From: Rufibacter ruber
GTDB lineage: Bacteria > Bacteroidota > Bacteroidia > Cytophagales > Hymenobacteraceae
Length of the DNA: 41,010 bases
Direction: 5' to 3'
NCBI RefSeq assembly: GCF_001647275.1
Contig: NZ_LRMM01000046.1
Coordinates: forward strand, 1-41,010
Part shown: positions 8,190-16,705 of the stretch, piece by piece
How the letters are laid out: the number at the start of each line of letters is the position of its first letter
Position numbering within the stretch: position 1 is the stretch's first letter
The notes under the pieces: model-generated
Database searches by the model: none
The model's input: only the letters and a program-made list of their open reading frames with translations
What the model was told of the DNA's origin: nothing
Position numbers and translations under genes: made by a program

Positions 8190-8684
8190 TTATTTGAAGG
8201 AGCTTCCGGTAAAAGACAGGCTATGCACTACTCCCCGGTATAGCATTCTGGGGCAGAGGGAGCGCATGAGCAGCTGCTCAGTGGTGGGGTCATAATTCTG
8301 GAATCCGTTTTGCCAGTAGTTGATCCCGTGGTGATCATAGGGGTTGTGCTCGCAGGTTAGGTTCCCCTTTTCATGCACGCAGAGCAACCCCCAGTGCAGG
8401 GGCAGTTCGCGTTCTGTTACTACACCTGCCGGGGCACAGATAAACCGGAACTTCCCAATCTCCCGTGCCGGGTCCTGGTATCCGAAGCGCTGCATCTCGT
8501 GTTGAAACGCCTCTTTTGTCAGTACCACCTCCACATAGACACTTTTCCCAAAGGAAGCCACCCCAAAGACAAACGGCCCGCCGACAGGTGCCGGAACGGG
8601 CGTATTTCCTTTCATTGAAAATCCACAACCGGCCTGCTTCAAAACCCATTCCTGAGCAAGGTGTAGTAAATCTTCTTCTGTCAT
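8190..8684 (-). CDS. Conserved hypothetical protein, possible nuclease-like fold
   Basis: Soluble 164-residue protein that I cannot name. No signal peptide or membrane segment is visible. The segment FGKSVYVEVVLTKEAF, followed later by KFRFICAPAGVV and ELPLHWGLLCV, resembles the core of MmcB-like and related PD-(D/E)XK proteins, in which an E-x-K strand precedes a strand ending in a GLL-V motif. Here the expected lysine is not obvious (EVV), so if it belongs to that fold it may be inactive. This assignment is tentative. ATG 8684 is chosen over the longer open frame to 8759 because homology-like content begins at MTEEDLLHLA. Confidence 0.6.
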   Translation of the reverse strand: MTEEDLLHLAQEWVLKQAGCGFSMKGNTPVPAPVGGPFVFGVASFGKSVYVEVVLTKEAFQHEMQRFGYQDPAREIGKFRFICAPAGVVTERELPLHWGLLCVHEKGNLTCEHNPYDHHGINYWQNGFQNYDPTTEQLLMRSLCPRMLYRGVVHSLSFTGSSFK

Positions 8685-9109
8685 TTGGCTATTTCCTCTG
8701 CGGGATTCCTGTACGGTTCTGGAGGCAAAGGTAATTAAAACCGCTGTGGGAGAAGGCACCTAACTTGCTTTATTCTGCCTGAAGGAGCAGGTTGTTGCTG
8801 TACAAAGGCAAAAAAGCGTACAAGACGACTGCCGGCACTACCTCTTGCTGTAAGGGGAACCAAGCCGGTTGGCTGATTCTAAAACCACTCCATTTGCCAA
8901 CCCGCCCTTGCCGCAGCTCCCATTCCTGGCGGAGAACGGGAGTAGATAAAAGCTGTTTTCGGCCTGTTTTCTTGAAACAACGCGAAAACAGCTATTTTAA
9001 AAGCAGGCAACAGGGGGGCAAACCAAAATCTCACGCTACCTCCAGACCCTAAAGAGCCAAATGCAACCTACCCGTTCTCCTGTAGCAGATAAGATAGGGC
9101 AGAGATTTT
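8685..9109. other. Intergenic stretch
   Basis: About 425 bp between two minus-strand genes. It holds repeat copy 5; the short open frames elsewhere in it have no recognisable protein features. Confidence 0.6.
8953..8991. repeat. 39-bp palindromic intergenic repeat, copy 5
   Basis: Left half is the perfect CTGTTTT, CGGC, CTGTTTT; the loop is CTTG; the right arm lost one base between the heptamers, giving 39 bp. The outer heptamers still pair exactly (CTGTTTT with AAAACAG). Confidence 0.85.
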
Positions 9110-10720
9110 CTAAGCTGATTCTAACCGGATTACCACCCCTTCATCTCCGGACAGGTCTATTTTATCCTGCACCGGTTGGCCATCCCGCTCCGGTAGGGTT
9201 GCCACCTCTATCCTTCCCTTGAAACTGAAGTCTTTGGGTTTGAAATAGCAGGTGCGGTGGCTCAGGTTCAGCACCACCAGAAAACGGCTGTCTGCGTCTT
9301 CCCTTACAAAGGCCATCATCTGCCGGTCTGCGAAAACAGGTGTGTAGCTGCCCACGTTGAGGGCCGGCTCCTGCTGCCTGAGCTGAATTAATTTTCTGTA
9401 AAGGGTGAGCATTGAATAAGGATCGTGCTCCTGCGCCTCCACATTCACCCGCCTGTAATCTGAGGCAAGCCGCAACCAAGGGTGGGCAGAAGAAAAGCCG
9501 GCGTGCTCCTGACCGTTCCATTGCATGGGCGTGCGGGCGGGGTCACGGCTCAGGTTCAGGTCAGGCATGTTCAGCCCCTGCGGGTCCCGTACCTCCTCCG
9601 CCGGAATGGGCACATCGCGCATGCCAATCTCCTCTCCGTAGTAAATGGTGGGGGTTCCCCTTAACGTAAGCAGAAGCATGGCCGCCACCCGCGCCTGCGA
9701 GTAGCCCACCCTGCTGGCAATTCTGGGCTGGTCATGGTTGCCCAAGACCCAATTGGGCCAGCCGCCCTCGGGCAGAGACCCTTCGTACTGGTCAATAACC
9801 GTGGCAATCTGCTGCGCCTCCCACGGCAGCACCAGCAGCTGAAAGTTAAACGGCAAATGCACCCCCGTGTGGTTCACCCCATAATAAGAGACCAGCCGGT
9901 TCAGGGGCAAGTAAATCTCACCTATCAGTACCCGGTCCTCGTACTGGTCTGTCACCTGCCGCATCATGGCCACTATCTCATGCACTGCCGGCTGGTCAGT
10001 AGAATACACGGGCAGCAGCTGGTCATAGTTGTTCATGTGCGGCTGGTAGTCAGGGTTCACCGGGTTGTTCCGGAACTGGTCATCTTTCACCATATGGAAG
10101 ATCACATCTACCCTGAAACCGTCAATCCCTTTATCCAGCCAGAAGCGCATCACCTCCATCATGGCCTTCTGCACCTCGGGGTTGCGCCAGTTCAAATCTG
10201 GTTGCTCTTTCAAAAAGCCGTGGTAATAGTACTGCTGGGTGTGTTCATCCCACTCCCAGGCGCTGCCGCCAAACATGCTCAACCAGTTATTGGGCTCAGC
10301 GCCGTCTGGGTGGGCGTCTTTCCAGATGTACCAGTCCCGCTTGGGGTTGTCCCGTGATGATTTTGACTCCTGAAACCACGCATGCTGGTCTGAGGTGTGG
10401 TTGGGTACCAGGTCCAGCAACAGTTTCATATCCCGCCGGTGCACCTCGGTCAGTAACTGGTCAAAGTCGTCCATACTCCCAAAGAGCGGGTGAATGGCTC
10501 TATAGTCAGAGATGTCATAGCCAAAATCTGCCATGGGCGATGGAAAAATGGGGGAAATCCAGATGGCTGTCATCCCCAGGTCCTTCAAATAATCCAGCCG
10601 GGAGATGATGCCCTGCAGATCTCCCACGCCGTCTGCGTTGCTGTCTTGAAACGATCTGGGGTAAATCTGGTAGATGATGCCGTCTTGCCACCAATGGTAA
10701 TGCTGGGTTGCTGCTGCCAT
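9110..10720 (-). CDS. GH13 alpha-glucosidase / oligo-1,6-glucosidase
   Basis: Glycoside hydrolase family 13 enzyme that splits glucose from alpha-linked glucosides such as isomaltose, maltose or short dextrins. The 536-residue length is normal. All conserved regions are present: region I DLVPNHTS, region II GFRVDV with nucleophile Asp (about residue 205), region III IGEIYL with acid/base Glu (about 268) and region IV NHDQPR with the transition-state Asp (about 330). KEQPDLNWRNPEV and YQIYPRSFQDSN are typical of the oligo-1,6-glucosidase subfamily. No signal peptide is seen, so it is probably cytoplasmic. ATG 10720 is preferred to TTG 10762. No sugar transporter or regulator is adjacent. Confidence 0.93.
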   Translation of the reverse strand: MAAATQHYHWWQDGIIYQIYPRSFQDSNADGVGDLQGIISRLDYLKDLGMTAIWISPIFPSPMADFGYDISDYRAIHPLFGSMDDFDQLLTEVHRRDMKLLLDLVPNHTSDQHAWFQESKSSRDNPKRDWYIWKDAHPDGAEPNNWLSMFGGSAWEWDEHTQQYYYHGFLKEQPDLNWRNPEVQKAMMEVMRFWLDKGIDGFRVDVIFHMVKDDQFRNNPVNPDYQPHMNNYDQLLPVYSTDQPAVHEIVAMMRQVTDQYEDRVLIGEIYLPLNRLVSYYGVNHTGVHLPFNFQLLVLPWEAQQIATVIDQYEGSLPEGGWPNWVLGNHDQPRIASRVGYSQARVAAMLLLTLRGTPTIYYGEEIGMRDVPIPAEEVRDPQGLNMPDLNLSRDPARTPMQWNGQEHAGFSSAHPWLRLASDYRRVNVEAQEHDPYSMLTLYRKLIQLRQQEPALNVGSYTPVFADRQMMAFVREDADSRFLVVLNLSHRTCYFKPKDFSFKGRIEVATLPERDGQPVQDKIDLSGDEGVVIRLESA

Positions 10721-10930
10721 GTTCAATAAAGTAGTTGTCAATGATTCGCCTTCGTGGTTCAAACAGGTACACTGGCAGCGTTGCCAGTTGCTGCTCCTGC
10801 CTGCCCTTTACCTCCGGGCGCCTAAATTGGGCACCTAAGTTGAAGGAACAGGCAAACGTTTGAAGACAGTGTTTCTTTTTGTTTTATCTGGAGTACGTAA
10901 AAAAATACGCATCAGAATAAATACTGATCT

Positions 10931-10960
10931 CCGGCAACTGCCAGAAAGTGGCAGAGCCGG
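10931..10960. other. Bulged inverted repeat (hairpin)
   Basis: CCGGC, then CTGCCA, a five-base loop, TGGCAG, then GCCGG: an 11-bp stem with a small bulge. There is no T tract, so it is not a typical intrinsic terminator. It could be an operator or an RNA structure in a 5' leader. Confidence 0.45.
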
Positions 10961-10975
10961 GCTTACCACCAGTCT

Positions 10976-11015
10976 CTGTTTTTGGCTTATTTTATGAAAA
11001 ACAGTCCAAAAACAG
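10976..11015. repeat. 40-bp palindromic intergenic repeat, copy 6
   Basis: Outer heptamers CTGTTTT and AAAACAG are intact; spacers are TGGC and TCCA, a mostly paired variant; the loop is ATGA. This copy is between two divergent genes, so it is not simply a 3' end signal. Confidence 0.85.
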
Positions 11016-11068
11016 CCCATTTCTGCGTATAGAAAGAGAAGGAGCTTTATCACAAGAAAAAAATTGAA

Positions 11069-11509
11069 ATGGCAGAGGTAGTAGTCAGTGCCGCGCAACC
11101 CAATGGCTTGGTAGCACAAATACAGATGGGAGTTCACCAGTTTACCATAGATGAATCTGACGTACAGAAACAGGGGGCGCCCGTGCCGGGACCCAATGAC
11201 TATATTCTCAGCGCCCTGGGGGCGTGTACGGTGGTGACCCTCCAAATGTACGCCCAGCGCAAAAACTGGCCGCTGGAAAAGGCGGAGGTGCGGCTGTCAC
11301 AGATGGTGCTGGAGGCCACCTCTCCCCTCACCGTAAACCAGCCCCACCCCAAGCGCATGCTCATCACCAAACGGCTGAAACTGACCGGGCCGCTTACCCC
11401 TGAGCAGATTAAACGCCTGGAAGAAATTTCTTCCCGCTGCCCGGTGCAAAAGACGCTGGAGGCCGGTGTGGTGGTGCAAACCTTCCTTGATGAAACCCTG
11501 CCCACGTAA
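11069..11509 (+). CDS. OsmC/Ohr family peroxiredoxin-like protein
   Basis: Cytoplasmic OsmC-fold protein of 146 residues, a family that reduces organic hydroperoxides by a thiol mechanism. The two family cysteines are visible: Cys53 in ALGACTVVTL and Cys124 in SSRCPVQKTLE, the spacing expected for the peroxidatic and resolving residues. A GPNDYILSALGAC-type motif precedes the first cysteine. Length is normal. The HMA-like gene follows on the same strand after about 75 bp and could be co-transcribed. Confidence 0.9.
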   Translation: MAEVVVSAAQPNGLVAQIQMGVHQFTIDESDVQKQGAPVPGPNDYILSALGACTVVTLQMYAQRKNWPLEKAEVRLSQMVLEATSPLTVNQPHPKRMLITKRLKLTGPLTPEQIKRLEEISSRCPVQKTLEAGVVVQTFLDETLPT

Positions 11510-11582
11510 GCCCTTTCCCGGCTGTGAAACAACCATCTGCTCCCCCGTGAGTAAAAGTAATAGAAAGAATAAACGAAAGGCT

Positions 11583-11822
11583 ATGCAGATCTTAAAGTTC
11601 AAAACCGACATCAGCGGCCAGGAGGCTATTGACAAAGTAACCCCGCTGCTCAACCAGAAAGAGAACATCAGCAAATGGGACATTGACCCCAACTCAGATG
11701 ATAATATTCTCAGCATCTCAGGAGAGAAAATTGACCCGCAGCAGATAGAGAACCTGGTACAGGAGGCAGGGTACAAAGCCGAACCCTTGCGTATTGTAGG
11801 TACAAGCGGCGAAGGTCTGTAA
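11583..11822 (+). CDS. HMA-like small protein without metal-binding cysteines
   Basis: A 79-residue protein with the ferredoxin-like pattern of heavy-metal-associated domains: strand MQILKFKTDI, helix SGQEAIDKVTPLLN, strand ISKWDIDPNS, strand NILSISGE, helix PQQIENLVQEAGY, and a final strand. The GMTCxxC-type metal loop is replaced by KTDISGQEA, with no cysteine anywhere. It is therefore probably not a copper chaperone; a regulatory or interaction role is possible. The frame is open upstream to 11466, overlapping osmC, but ATG 11583 begins exactly at the domain. Repeat copy 7 follows 27 bp after the stop. Confidence 0.7.
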   Translation: MQILKFKTDISGQEAIDKVTPLLNQKENISKWDIDPNSDDNILSISGEKIDPQQIENLVQEAGYKAEPLRIVGTSGEGL

Positions 11823-11848
11823 GGCACCCTCTTAAGAAAACACCGTTT

Positions 11849-11888
11849 CTGTTTTCGGCCTGTTTTTCTAAAAGCAGCCCGAAAACAG
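11849..11888. repeat. 40-bp palindromic intergenic repeat, copy 7
   Basis: Nearly perfect: spacers CGGC and CCCG, loop TCTA, third heptamer AAAGCAG. It is located between convergent genes (HMA-like protein and receptor pseudogene). Confidence 0.9.
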
Positions 11889-11962
11889 ATACGGGGGAAG
11901 GTGTGCCGAGACCTAAAGGGAGCCGGTGAATTCTTCTTTTGGGATGCTACGTGCGGTTCAAC

Positions 11963-13146
11963 TCATCTAAACTGTTGTTCCTGCGTTTGGGGGGTGTTCA
12001 CCAGGTAATTGTGCGCGGTTATAAACTGTTGAGGGTGCTGCGGCTGGTTCCCTATCAAAGTGGCGGTGTTGAAATCTTCCCAACGTTTGTTCTGGTTAAA
12101 GTACACCATGGTCCCAATGCTGTGGCGACCATTCAGGGTGAAGTCAGTGCCAAGCCTTAGGTTGGGTGGCCCCAGGTTTTTGCTTTTCCCGTAGGCCTCC
12201 TGGTCATAGTAGGTGGTTTGCTGCCCGTTATAAAACACGCGGGTAAAGGTTCCGTCAAGGTTGTACGCGCGTTTCAGGTGCTCCAGGCTCAGGAAAGAAT
12301 TCCACTTGCCCGCTTTGTAGTTCACGTTGCCGCCTACCGTCCCCCCCCATTGTTTAAAGTTATAAGTACCCGTCCCGAAGACGCTTCCGTTCACGCCCCG
12401 CAATTCATTCTTCCTGAGGTTGATGTTCAGAATGCCAGATGCCCCCTCGGCATCAAATTTGGCACTGGGGCTGGTGATGATCTCTATGTTCCTGATGTTT
12501 TCCACAGACATGCTCTGCAGCAGATTTCTGAGATCACTGGCTAAGAGGTAGGTGAGTTTTCCGTCCAGCATGAACGTGACACCGCTTCTCCCGTTCAGCT
12601 GGATATTGCCATCCTGGTCTACAAACACCCCCGGCGATTTTGTCAGCACATCAAAGACGGTTCTCCCGGCGGCCAGCGCTGTTCCCTCAATACTCACCAC
12701 CAGTTTGTCGGCCTCCTGGGTAATAGTGGGCCTCAGCGCCGTCACCGTGACTTCCTTTAGGTTTGTGGCCGTCTGCCGAAGCGTCACCGTTCCCAGCCTG
12801 GCCTCTGGTTGCGCCTCAGACAGCAAGACCGGTATGTTGCCCCTGATCATGTACCCAAAAAACTGAAAACTAAGGTGTACTGGCCCAAGGCAATTTTGTG
12901 AAAAGAAAACTGGCCCTGAGTATTGGTCAGGGTGCCACCCACGGCAGCGGAAGTACCTTTAGCAACCAAGGCCACCGTGGCATATTCTATGGGTTTCCCC
13001 GAAAGGGAGTCTACCAGTGTGCCCGAAATGGTTCCCGGTGCAGCAACGGTAGCCGGGGCCTGGGGAGTGACTTGCGCAGCTCCACTGCCCGGCAAGCAGA
13101 GGCAAAGGCATAGCAGTCCCAGCAAAAAGAGGGCTCTTTTTTTCAT
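11963..13146 (-). pseudogene. Frameshifted and truncated TonB-dependent receptor (outer-membrane beta-barrel family)
   Basis: Remnant of an outer-membrane receptor. The first part (13146 to about 12850) has a signal peptide ending GSGAAQ and a CarboxypepD_reg-like domain (ISGTLVDSLSGKPIEYATVALV, then GQFSFHKIALGQYTLVFSFLG). A one-base deletion near 12850 throws the frame to a stop; the next frame continues directly (YMIRGNIPV) through the linker LKEVTVTALRP and the plug (GRTVFDVLTKSPGVFVDQDG, LDGKLTYL, IEIITSPSAKFDAEGASGILNI) into the first barrel strands. It stops at QEQQFR near 11963. About 390 residues remain where about 750-850 are expected, so most of the barrel is gone. A sequencing error could explain the frameshift but not the truncation. 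Confidence 0.85.
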
Positions 13147-13551
13147 AGCAAGTAGATTGGAAAGTACGTCTGTGGTGGGTGGTAGTGGTAATCAACCTAA
13201 GAGACAAGGGAAATTTGGCGCCGTTGCATCTGTTTTCCTCTTTTTGCCAGAGATCATGCTATAATCCTGTTTTTGCAGAGGTTGATCAGACTAATGCCAG
13301 CTTATGCTTACGTGCAGACCTACGGGGCATCTGTTTTTTATGGAGACAGAACTACCGCCTCTTCTCGTTTCCTGCCAAGTGCTATTAAAGTTACCAAGGG
13401 CAAAATAATGCTGAACAGGCTTCTTCCGGGACCCGTCTTCCCCGGAAAACCAAAGATTTATCAACTTCTGTTGCCCTTCCTTCAAGAGCGGCTGAAAGAA
13501 AGGAGCAGTTTTCTTTCAGGTGGTATGAAATGGTTTGCCTACTTTTGCAGC
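13147..13551. other. Divergent intergenic region
   Basis: About 405 bp between the receptor pseudogene and the small conserved gene. The upstream extension of the plus-strand frame (from 13273) has no protein-like features. A candidate -7 box is noted separately. There is no complete repeat copy here. Confidence 0.55.
13538..13545 (+). promoter_or_regulatory. Candidate Bacteroidota -7 box
   Basis: TACTTTTG matches TAnnTTTG exactly and lies 6 bp before the ATG at 13552, which would give an almost leaderless transcript. No convincing -33 TTTG box at the proper distance, so this is weak. Confidence 0.3.
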
Positions 13552-13905
13552 ATGTTTGCAAATGAAGTACGGCTAGGAAACATTGTGCTGGAATCTGGTA
13601 AACCCGTGATGCTAGACGCCCCCCGCCTTATTGCCCTTCTCAGTGGCAATGATACTTCCTTTGCGCCCGTTCCCCTTTCACTTGCCTGGATTGCAGGGGC
13701 CAGCTACAATGAGCTGGAGAATGAATACATGTTTCCGGAGCTCAGCCAATGGGCCTTAGACCTGGAATATAAAGAGATTGTTTTCAACGGGGGGTTCATT
13801 GCCACCAGTGCCCCGGTGGCGTATGTGCATCAACTCCAGAACTTCTTCTTTGCCATGACGGGTCAGGAGTTGGAATTGCCGCTGGAGCACATTCAACAGG
13901 GCTAA
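13552..13905 (+). CDS. Small conserved Bacteroidota protein (LRIGN-like)
   Basis: A 117-residue soluble protein starting MFANEVRLGNIVL, which resembles the ELRIGNWV-type N-terminus of small proteins often seen in Bacteroidota genomes and their phages; function unknown. It has a segment SLAWIAGASYNELENEYMF and ends shortly before repeat copy 8. The open frame extends to 13273, but the extra 93 residues are low in protein character, so ATG 13552 is chosen. It converges on the histidine kinase gene. Confidence 0.7.
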   Translation: MFANEVRLGNIVLESGKPVMLDAPRLIALLSGNDTSFAPVPLSLAWIAGASYNELENEYMFPELSQWALDLEYKEIVFNGGFIATSAPVAYVHQLQNFFFAMTGQELELPLEHIQQG

Positions 13906-13909
13906 CGTT

Positions 13910-13949
13910 CTGTTTTTGGCCTGTTTTTCTGAAAACAGCCCCAAAACAG
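13910..13949. repeat. 40-bp palindromic intergenic repeat, copy 8
   Basis: All four heptamers are perfect; spacers TGGC and CCCC; loop TCTG. It starts 5 bp after one stop codon and ends 16 bp before the other, filling the gap between two convergent genes. Confidence 0.93.
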
Positions 13950-13965
13950 AAAGCCGGCACAGGAG

Positions 13966-15981
13966 CTACATCAAAGACATGGACTGCTGCACGCCTTTTT
14001 CCTGAGGAAGAAGCGAAGCAGGCAAGTTCACCGCAAATACTGATCCCTTGCCCAGGGTGCTGCTGATGGAGAGTCCTCCGCCGCTCTGCCTGAGTAAATC
14101 ATCACAGATCATCAACCCGAAACCACTGCCCGTTTCACGGGCTGTGCCCACGGTGGTGAAGTACATTTTCTGCTTTATCTTCTGGAGGTTCTCCTCGCTA
14201 ATACCTACCCCCTGGTCTTTTATGGCAATGGTGACCCCGTCAACGGCTTTAGAAGTGATGGTTACCTCCCCTCCCTGTTTGGTGAATTTAACGGCATTAG
14301 ACAGCAAGTTCCTGAAAACCACTTTCAGCATCTCCGGATCCCCCAGCACCGAAAGGTCTTCCTGCACCTGGTTCCTGACCACCACAGATTTAGCGGCCAA
14401 AGCTTCTTCATGGTCTATGACAACGTCTTGCAAAAGCGATGACAAGGCCACCTCCCGCACTTGCACCTGCGCCCCTTCCAGCTGGCTTTTAATCCATACC
14501 AGAAGATTTTCCAGCAGGTCTGAAGACCGTACGTACTGTTTCTCCAGCTCCTCCAGCTTGGGCGCGTACTGCTCCTGCGTCACCATGCCGCTGTTGATGA
14601 TGTGCAGCAGACCCTTGGTGTTGTTCAACGGCTTGCGCAGATCATGCGAAAGAATAGAGAACAGTTTGTTCTTCAACTCGTTGGCTTGTTCCAGCCTTAG
14701 GTTTTGTTTAGAGATAGCCTTGTTTAACTGGTCTAGCGCCACAGAACTTTTCTGGATTACCTGGTTCTTCACGGCTAACTCCTTCCCTATAGAGCGCGCC
14801 CTTTTAAAGTTACGGTACCAGAAGTAGGCAATTGCCAGCAACACCACTGAAGCCACCAGAGACACCTGAAGGATAAGATGGGTCACCTCTGCCTTTTGGG
14901 CGGCCAGTAAGGTTTGTTTTTCAAAAGCCGCCTGTTTTTCCTGCTTCTCTTTGAGCAGGTCCAGCATGTTGATGGCTTCGGTTCGCTCGGTCTCATAGAG
15001 TTCTGCCTGTTTCCGCACCAGACTGTCTTGCCAGGCAATGACGTGTTGCAGGTGGTTGCGAGCCTGGTTAATGGAAGCCAGGCGCTCCAGCGCCTCTATC
15101 TCCAACTGGGCGGCTTTGATTTCCCGGGCGTACCGGAGTGATGCCAGGGCCAGGTTTTCGGCTTCGGCATTCTTCCCCTCCTCACTGGCAATCACTGCCA
15201 GGTGCCCCGTAGCCAGGGAGAGGCCGTAGCTGTCATGTTTCTCCTGGTCCATGACCAGGGCGTGGCCCATGTAGTTTCTTGCTTTAGCAAGCTCGCCGGT
15301 GGCTTTGTACAGAAGCCCCAGGTGAAAATACGCCTTCTTCAGGCCATAGGTGTACCGACTGCCTTTGCTTTCCGCCAGGGCCTCTTGCAGGTATTTTTCT
15401 GCTTCTGAGTATCTGCCCCGGTCAAGCAATACCAACGCCAGGTTGTTTTTAATATTAATGACATCCTTCCCTTGTTTCAGGGCCAGAAACTGCCCCAAGG
15501 CCTCTTTGTAAAGTACTTCAGCCTCTGGCAAACGGTCGGCGTCTCTATAGGCATTGGCAATCTGGTGGTTGGCACGCGCAATGTTAAAGGTGTCTTTGAG
15601 CTGTTTGCTGATTTCAACCGATTGAAAAAACAAATACAAGGCGCGCTTGGCGTAGCCTTTCTGCTGGTAAATCCCTCCCTCATAGAGGTAATTGATAGCT
15701 TCGCCTTTCCGGTACTGGTGCTGAAGGGAAAGGGTAAGGGCTTTGTGGAGAAGGCCCAGGGCGGCCGATACATCCTGACGCTTTACTTCAAATGCTTCTT
15801 CATTCAGGGAGTCAATTTTAGCGGCCAACGCCGGATCAATTACTTTGATTTTATCTGGTCCAGAGACAGCACCAGACGCGAAAGGTTTGCCCAAAATCAG
15901 ACACACCAAAGCAAGAACCACCGCAAGAGGCCGTATTTTGTTTTTTTTAGATAATTTAAATATGCGCCAGAGCATTGCCAA
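13966..15981 (-). CDS. Tetratricopeptide-repeat sensor histidine kinase
   Basis: Inner-membrane two-component kinase of 671 residues with a periplasmic sensor. A signal/anchor sequence (about 17-38) precedes helical TPR repeats (about 55-310) with motifs such as LGLLYKATGELAKARNYM, a coiled coil (about 325-365), a transmembrane helix (about 369-388), a second coiled coil, HisKA with phospho-accepting His446 in SILSHDLRKPLNN, and HATPase_c with NLLSNAVKF, DQGVGIS and GSGFGLMICDDLL. The TPR domain probably reads a protein partner. No response regulator is adjacent; the phospho-partner is unknown. A TATCTTTG box lies 33 bp upstream of the ATG. Confidence 0.93.
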   Translation of the reverse strand: MAMLWRIFKLSKKNKIRPLAVVLALVCLILGKPFASGAVSGPDKIKVIDPALAAKIDSLNEEAFEVKRQDVSAALGLLHKALTLSLQHQYRKGEAINYLYEGGIYQQKGYAKRALYLFFQSVEISKQLKDTFNIARANHQIANAYRDADRLPEAEVLYKEALGQFLALKQGKDVINIKNNLALVLLDRGRYSEAEKYLQEALAESKGSRYTYGLKKAYFHLGLLYKATGELAKARNYMGHALVMDQEKHDSYGLSLATGHLAVIASEEGKNAEAENLALASLRYAREIKAAQLEIEALERLASINQARNHLQHVIAWQDSLVRKQAELYETERTEAINMLDLLKEKQEKQAAFEKQTLLAAQKAEVTHLILQVSLVASVVLLAIAYFWYRNFKRARSIGKELAVKNQVIQKSSVALDQLNKAISKQNLRLEQANELKNKLFSILSHDLRKPLNNTKGLLHIINSGMVTQEQYAPKLEELEKQYVRSSDLLENLLVWIKSQLEGAQVQVREVALSSLLQDVVIDHEEALAAKSVVVRNQVQEDLSVLGDPEMLKVVFRNLLSNAVKFTKQGGEVTITSKAVDGVTIAIKDQGVGISEENLQKIKQKMYFTTVGTARETGSGFGLMICDDLLRQSGGGLSISSTLGKGSVFAVNLPASLLPQEKGVQQSMSLM

Positions 15982-16013
15982 TAGCTAAAACAGGTAACAA
16001 TCCCCTGCCAGTA

Positions 16014-16021
16014 CAAAGATA
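16014..16021 (-). promoter_or_regulatory. Candidate -7 box for the TPR kinase gene
   Basis: Minus strand reads TATCTTTG, an exact TAnnTTTG match, 33 bp upstream of ATG 15981. A -33 box at standard spacing is not clear. Confidence 0.45.
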
Positions 16022-16095
16022 ATCAAAAAGAAACAGATTGTTGTATGTACAATCTTGAGTTTAGAAAATTGTTTTATAATTGAATTTTACTCATT

Positions 16096-16272
16096 TTATT
16101 CATTTACAAACCAAGGTGTTTCTAGTAATAAACAAGCGGAGGTACGGCTATGTTTAGGATTGAGGATGTTTATGACCGCCTTCCAGCCCAGTGGTAGGTT
16201 TTTGTTCAGGTTTTCGTGGGGGCGAACATGATAAAGTATCTGAGTGAAGGACAGAATAATCATGGGAGGCGT
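16096..16272 (-). pseudogene. Transposase C-terminal fragment
   Basis: An open minus-strand fragment reads LYHVRPHENLNKNLPLGW before a stop at 16096. This resembles the YYNFVRPHENLNGKTP-type end of IS6-like DDE transposases, where the preceding residues often read ERL or similar (here TERLP is in another frame). There is no start codon region, no catalytic core and no terminal repeats, so it is a fossil. The match rests on one motif and is moderate at best. Confidence 0.4.
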
Positions 16273-16705
16273 TCAGTCTTTACGGGACGCAAACAGCGTA
16301 CTTTTTACTTTAGCTTCCCGCTCTCAAGCACCAGCGCCAGAAACTAAATTGACTCTTACCAGTGTTTGAAACCCCAGTGGTGAAAATCAGAATGTCTTCA
16401 TCAGACCCCTCTTACTCTGGTCACCTCCTTTCCCTCATTCAAAACGTCACATTTTCTCTGCAGGTTTTATTGGCTCAAGGTGGTTACGCTCATTCTCTGT
16501 GCTGCGTTTGCTTTTAAGTCTTCCTAAATAGCTTACTTTTACATCAGCTCCTGAGCGGGTTTCAATAGGGTTTCTTTGAGCCGAAAAGTGCCTTATGGCT
16601 GCTTTCTTTCCCTCCTGGCAACACCTTGCCCAGCGGAGCGCATAGTTTGTTTAATGGCAGTGGCTACTGGTCATGCTGCTGCTTTCTAACCTCTTACCTG
16701 ATACC

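Larger units (their letters stand above)
10721..11068. other. Divergent intergenic region
   Basis: About 350 bp separate the divergent GH13 and OsmC genes, so both promoters should lie here, although I see no clean TAnnTTTG box. It contains an 11-bp bulged hairpin at 10931-10960 and repeat copy 6. Confidence 0.6.
15982..16705. other. Long intergenic region with transposase fossil
   Basis: About 720 bp without an intact gene. The first 120 bp are AT-rich and carry the kinase promoter candidate. A minus-strand fragment resembling a transposase C-terminus follows at 16096-16272. I see nothing recognisable in 16300-16700. Confidence 0.6.

Noticed and set aside
9734-10357. 207-residue open frame on the plus strand
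   Set aside because: Antisense to the GH13 gene; Val/His-rich and with no motifs.
16103-16145. A third copy of the 45-bp flank module inside the transposase fossil
   Set aside because: Similarity is partial (CTTGT and TAGA blocks only), not adjacent to a palindrome, and could be chance.
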